This document shows positions 5,211 through 5,602 of a DNA stretch of 5,602 nt, piece by piece. The position numbers were made by a program, and so were the translations under genes. Position 1 is the stretch's first letter. Every line of letters begins with the position of its first letter. This stretch comes from Thermoplasmata archaeon (GTDB taxonomy: Archaea; Thermoplasmatota; Thermoplasmata; Halarchaeoplasmatales; Halarchaeoplasmataceae), in the NCBI GenBank assembly GCA_007129655.1, contig SKVC01000102.1:1-5602 (forward strand), in the 5' to 3' direction. A model generated the notes under the pieces. The model ran no database searches. It worked only from the letters and a program-made list of their open reading frames with translations, and was not told the origin of the DNA.

Positions 5211-5602
5211 TTCCATATCATCGTCTGTTTCTAGTCTGGCTCCGGCTTGCCATTTATCTTCCGGTTCGGGTTCACCTTCTTCGATGATATAACCTTCTTC
5301 TTCTTCAACCATTTCAGGTTCAGGTTCCTCGTGATCATATTCCTGCTCTTGAACCGGTTGTCGACGTGGGGGTTCTCTCTTTCTAATGGTTGTAGGACGT
5401 CTGTAGAGCACCATTATTGCGGTCAAAGTCCCTATGAGTAAAGCGATTATCAGCAGTATCATCATAATAAACCCGAATTGATTGAGTCCACTTATGGCTG
5501 AATTTCTGTTTACCCAAGAGGGTTCGTTTTCGACCTCGAACATCCTTCCATTCCAAGCTAGACCATGGGCATTGAATTGTATGTAGTATTCTCCGTCCTC
5601 TA
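5205..5602 (-). CDS. C-terminal part of a single-pass surface/membrane protein with acidic cytoplasmic tail (partial)
   Basis: The frame is open to the right window edge; 131 residues and the stop are visible. The ATG at 5543 is internal, because the same frame continues upstream as EDGEYYIQFNAHGLAWNGR. This looks like the last strands of an extracellular beta-sandwich domain (DG.YY pattern). A hydrophobic helix follows (residues ~43-66, FGFIMMILLIIALLIGTLTA onward; about 5403-5474). Then come YRRPTTIRKREPPRR, a basic stop-transfer stretch placing the C-terminus inside the cell, and a tail dominated by E, D and P (EYDHEEPEPEMVEEEEGY). No signalling or enzyme motif is visible in the tail. It ends 39 nt before the KaiC-like gene on the same strand. 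A co-transcribed receptor or S-layer-type protein is possible, but the N-terminal domains lie outside the window. Confidence 0.82.
   Translation of the reverse strand, partial: EDGEYYIQFNAHGLAWNGRMFEVENEPSWVNRNSAISGLNQFGFIMMILLIIALLIGTLTAIMVLYRRPTTIRKREPPRRQPVQEQEYDHEEPEPEMVEEEEGYIIEEGEPEPEDKWQAGARLETDDDMEW

Noticed and set aside
1..5602. tRNA, rRNA, CRISPR array, insertion sequence or attachment site
   Set aside because: Nearly all of the window is coding. No cloverleaf-like region, regularly spaced repeats, transposase motifs or terminal repeats were seen.

Overview
The window is gene-dense, and every gene I can support lies on the minus strand. Reading order is therefore from high to low coordinates. 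The DNA is moderately AT-rich. The gene set suggests an archaeon, most likely Thermoplasmatota or a related euryarchaeal lineage: a short KaiC/RecA-like ATPase with a G-N-S-G-S-M-K-T P-loop, a helix-hairpin-helix protein with a W..(E)GY.V-type helical segment, and a membrane protein with an acidic tail. The lineage is an inference; no rRNA or other phylogenetic marker is present.

Layout: (1) 5602-5205, the C-terminal end of a surface/membrane protein with one transmembrane helix and a long acidic cytoplasmic tail. (2) A 39-nt gap holding a perfect 10-bp inverted repeat and a possible TATA box. (3) 5165-4356, a single-domain KaiC-like ATPase. (4) 4351-3188, a helix-hairpin-helix / coiled-coil protein with a C-terminal domain resembling roadblock/longin-type domains. 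(5) about 3191-633, a large Mg-chelatase-D-like protein: a ChlD linker, a VWA domain with an intact MIDAS, then two tandem divergent ChlI/BchI-type AAA+ modules whose P-loops are lost. (6) 625-2, the N-terminal 208 residues of a third ChlI-like protein with degraded Walker A and B; it runs off the left edge. There are no long gene-free stretches.

Genes 3 to 6 look like one translationally coupled operon. Two junctions have the upstream stop codon inside the next gene's Shine-Dalgarno sequence (4354-4362 and 633-638), and the third is a 4-nt ATAA overlap at 3188-3191. At that junction the conserved ChlD linker is encoded in frame well upstream of the first conventional start codon (TTG at 2984). 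No ATG, GTG or TTG exists in that extension. The best start is an AUA triplet at 3191, six nt after a GGGGG Shine-Dalgarno-like run, where an ordinary ATGA overlap would be expected.

The most unusual content is a set of three ChlI-derived modules in two adjacent genes, all apparently unable to bind or hydrolyse ATP in the usual way. They sit with a functional-looking VWA domain, and the only intact-looking ATPase in the window is the KaiC-like protein. A working hypothesis (inference only) is a metal-dependent scaffold or signalling complex built from catalytically dead Mg-chelatase parts, possibly gated by the KaiC-like ATPase and linked to a membrane protein, rather than a true chelatase.
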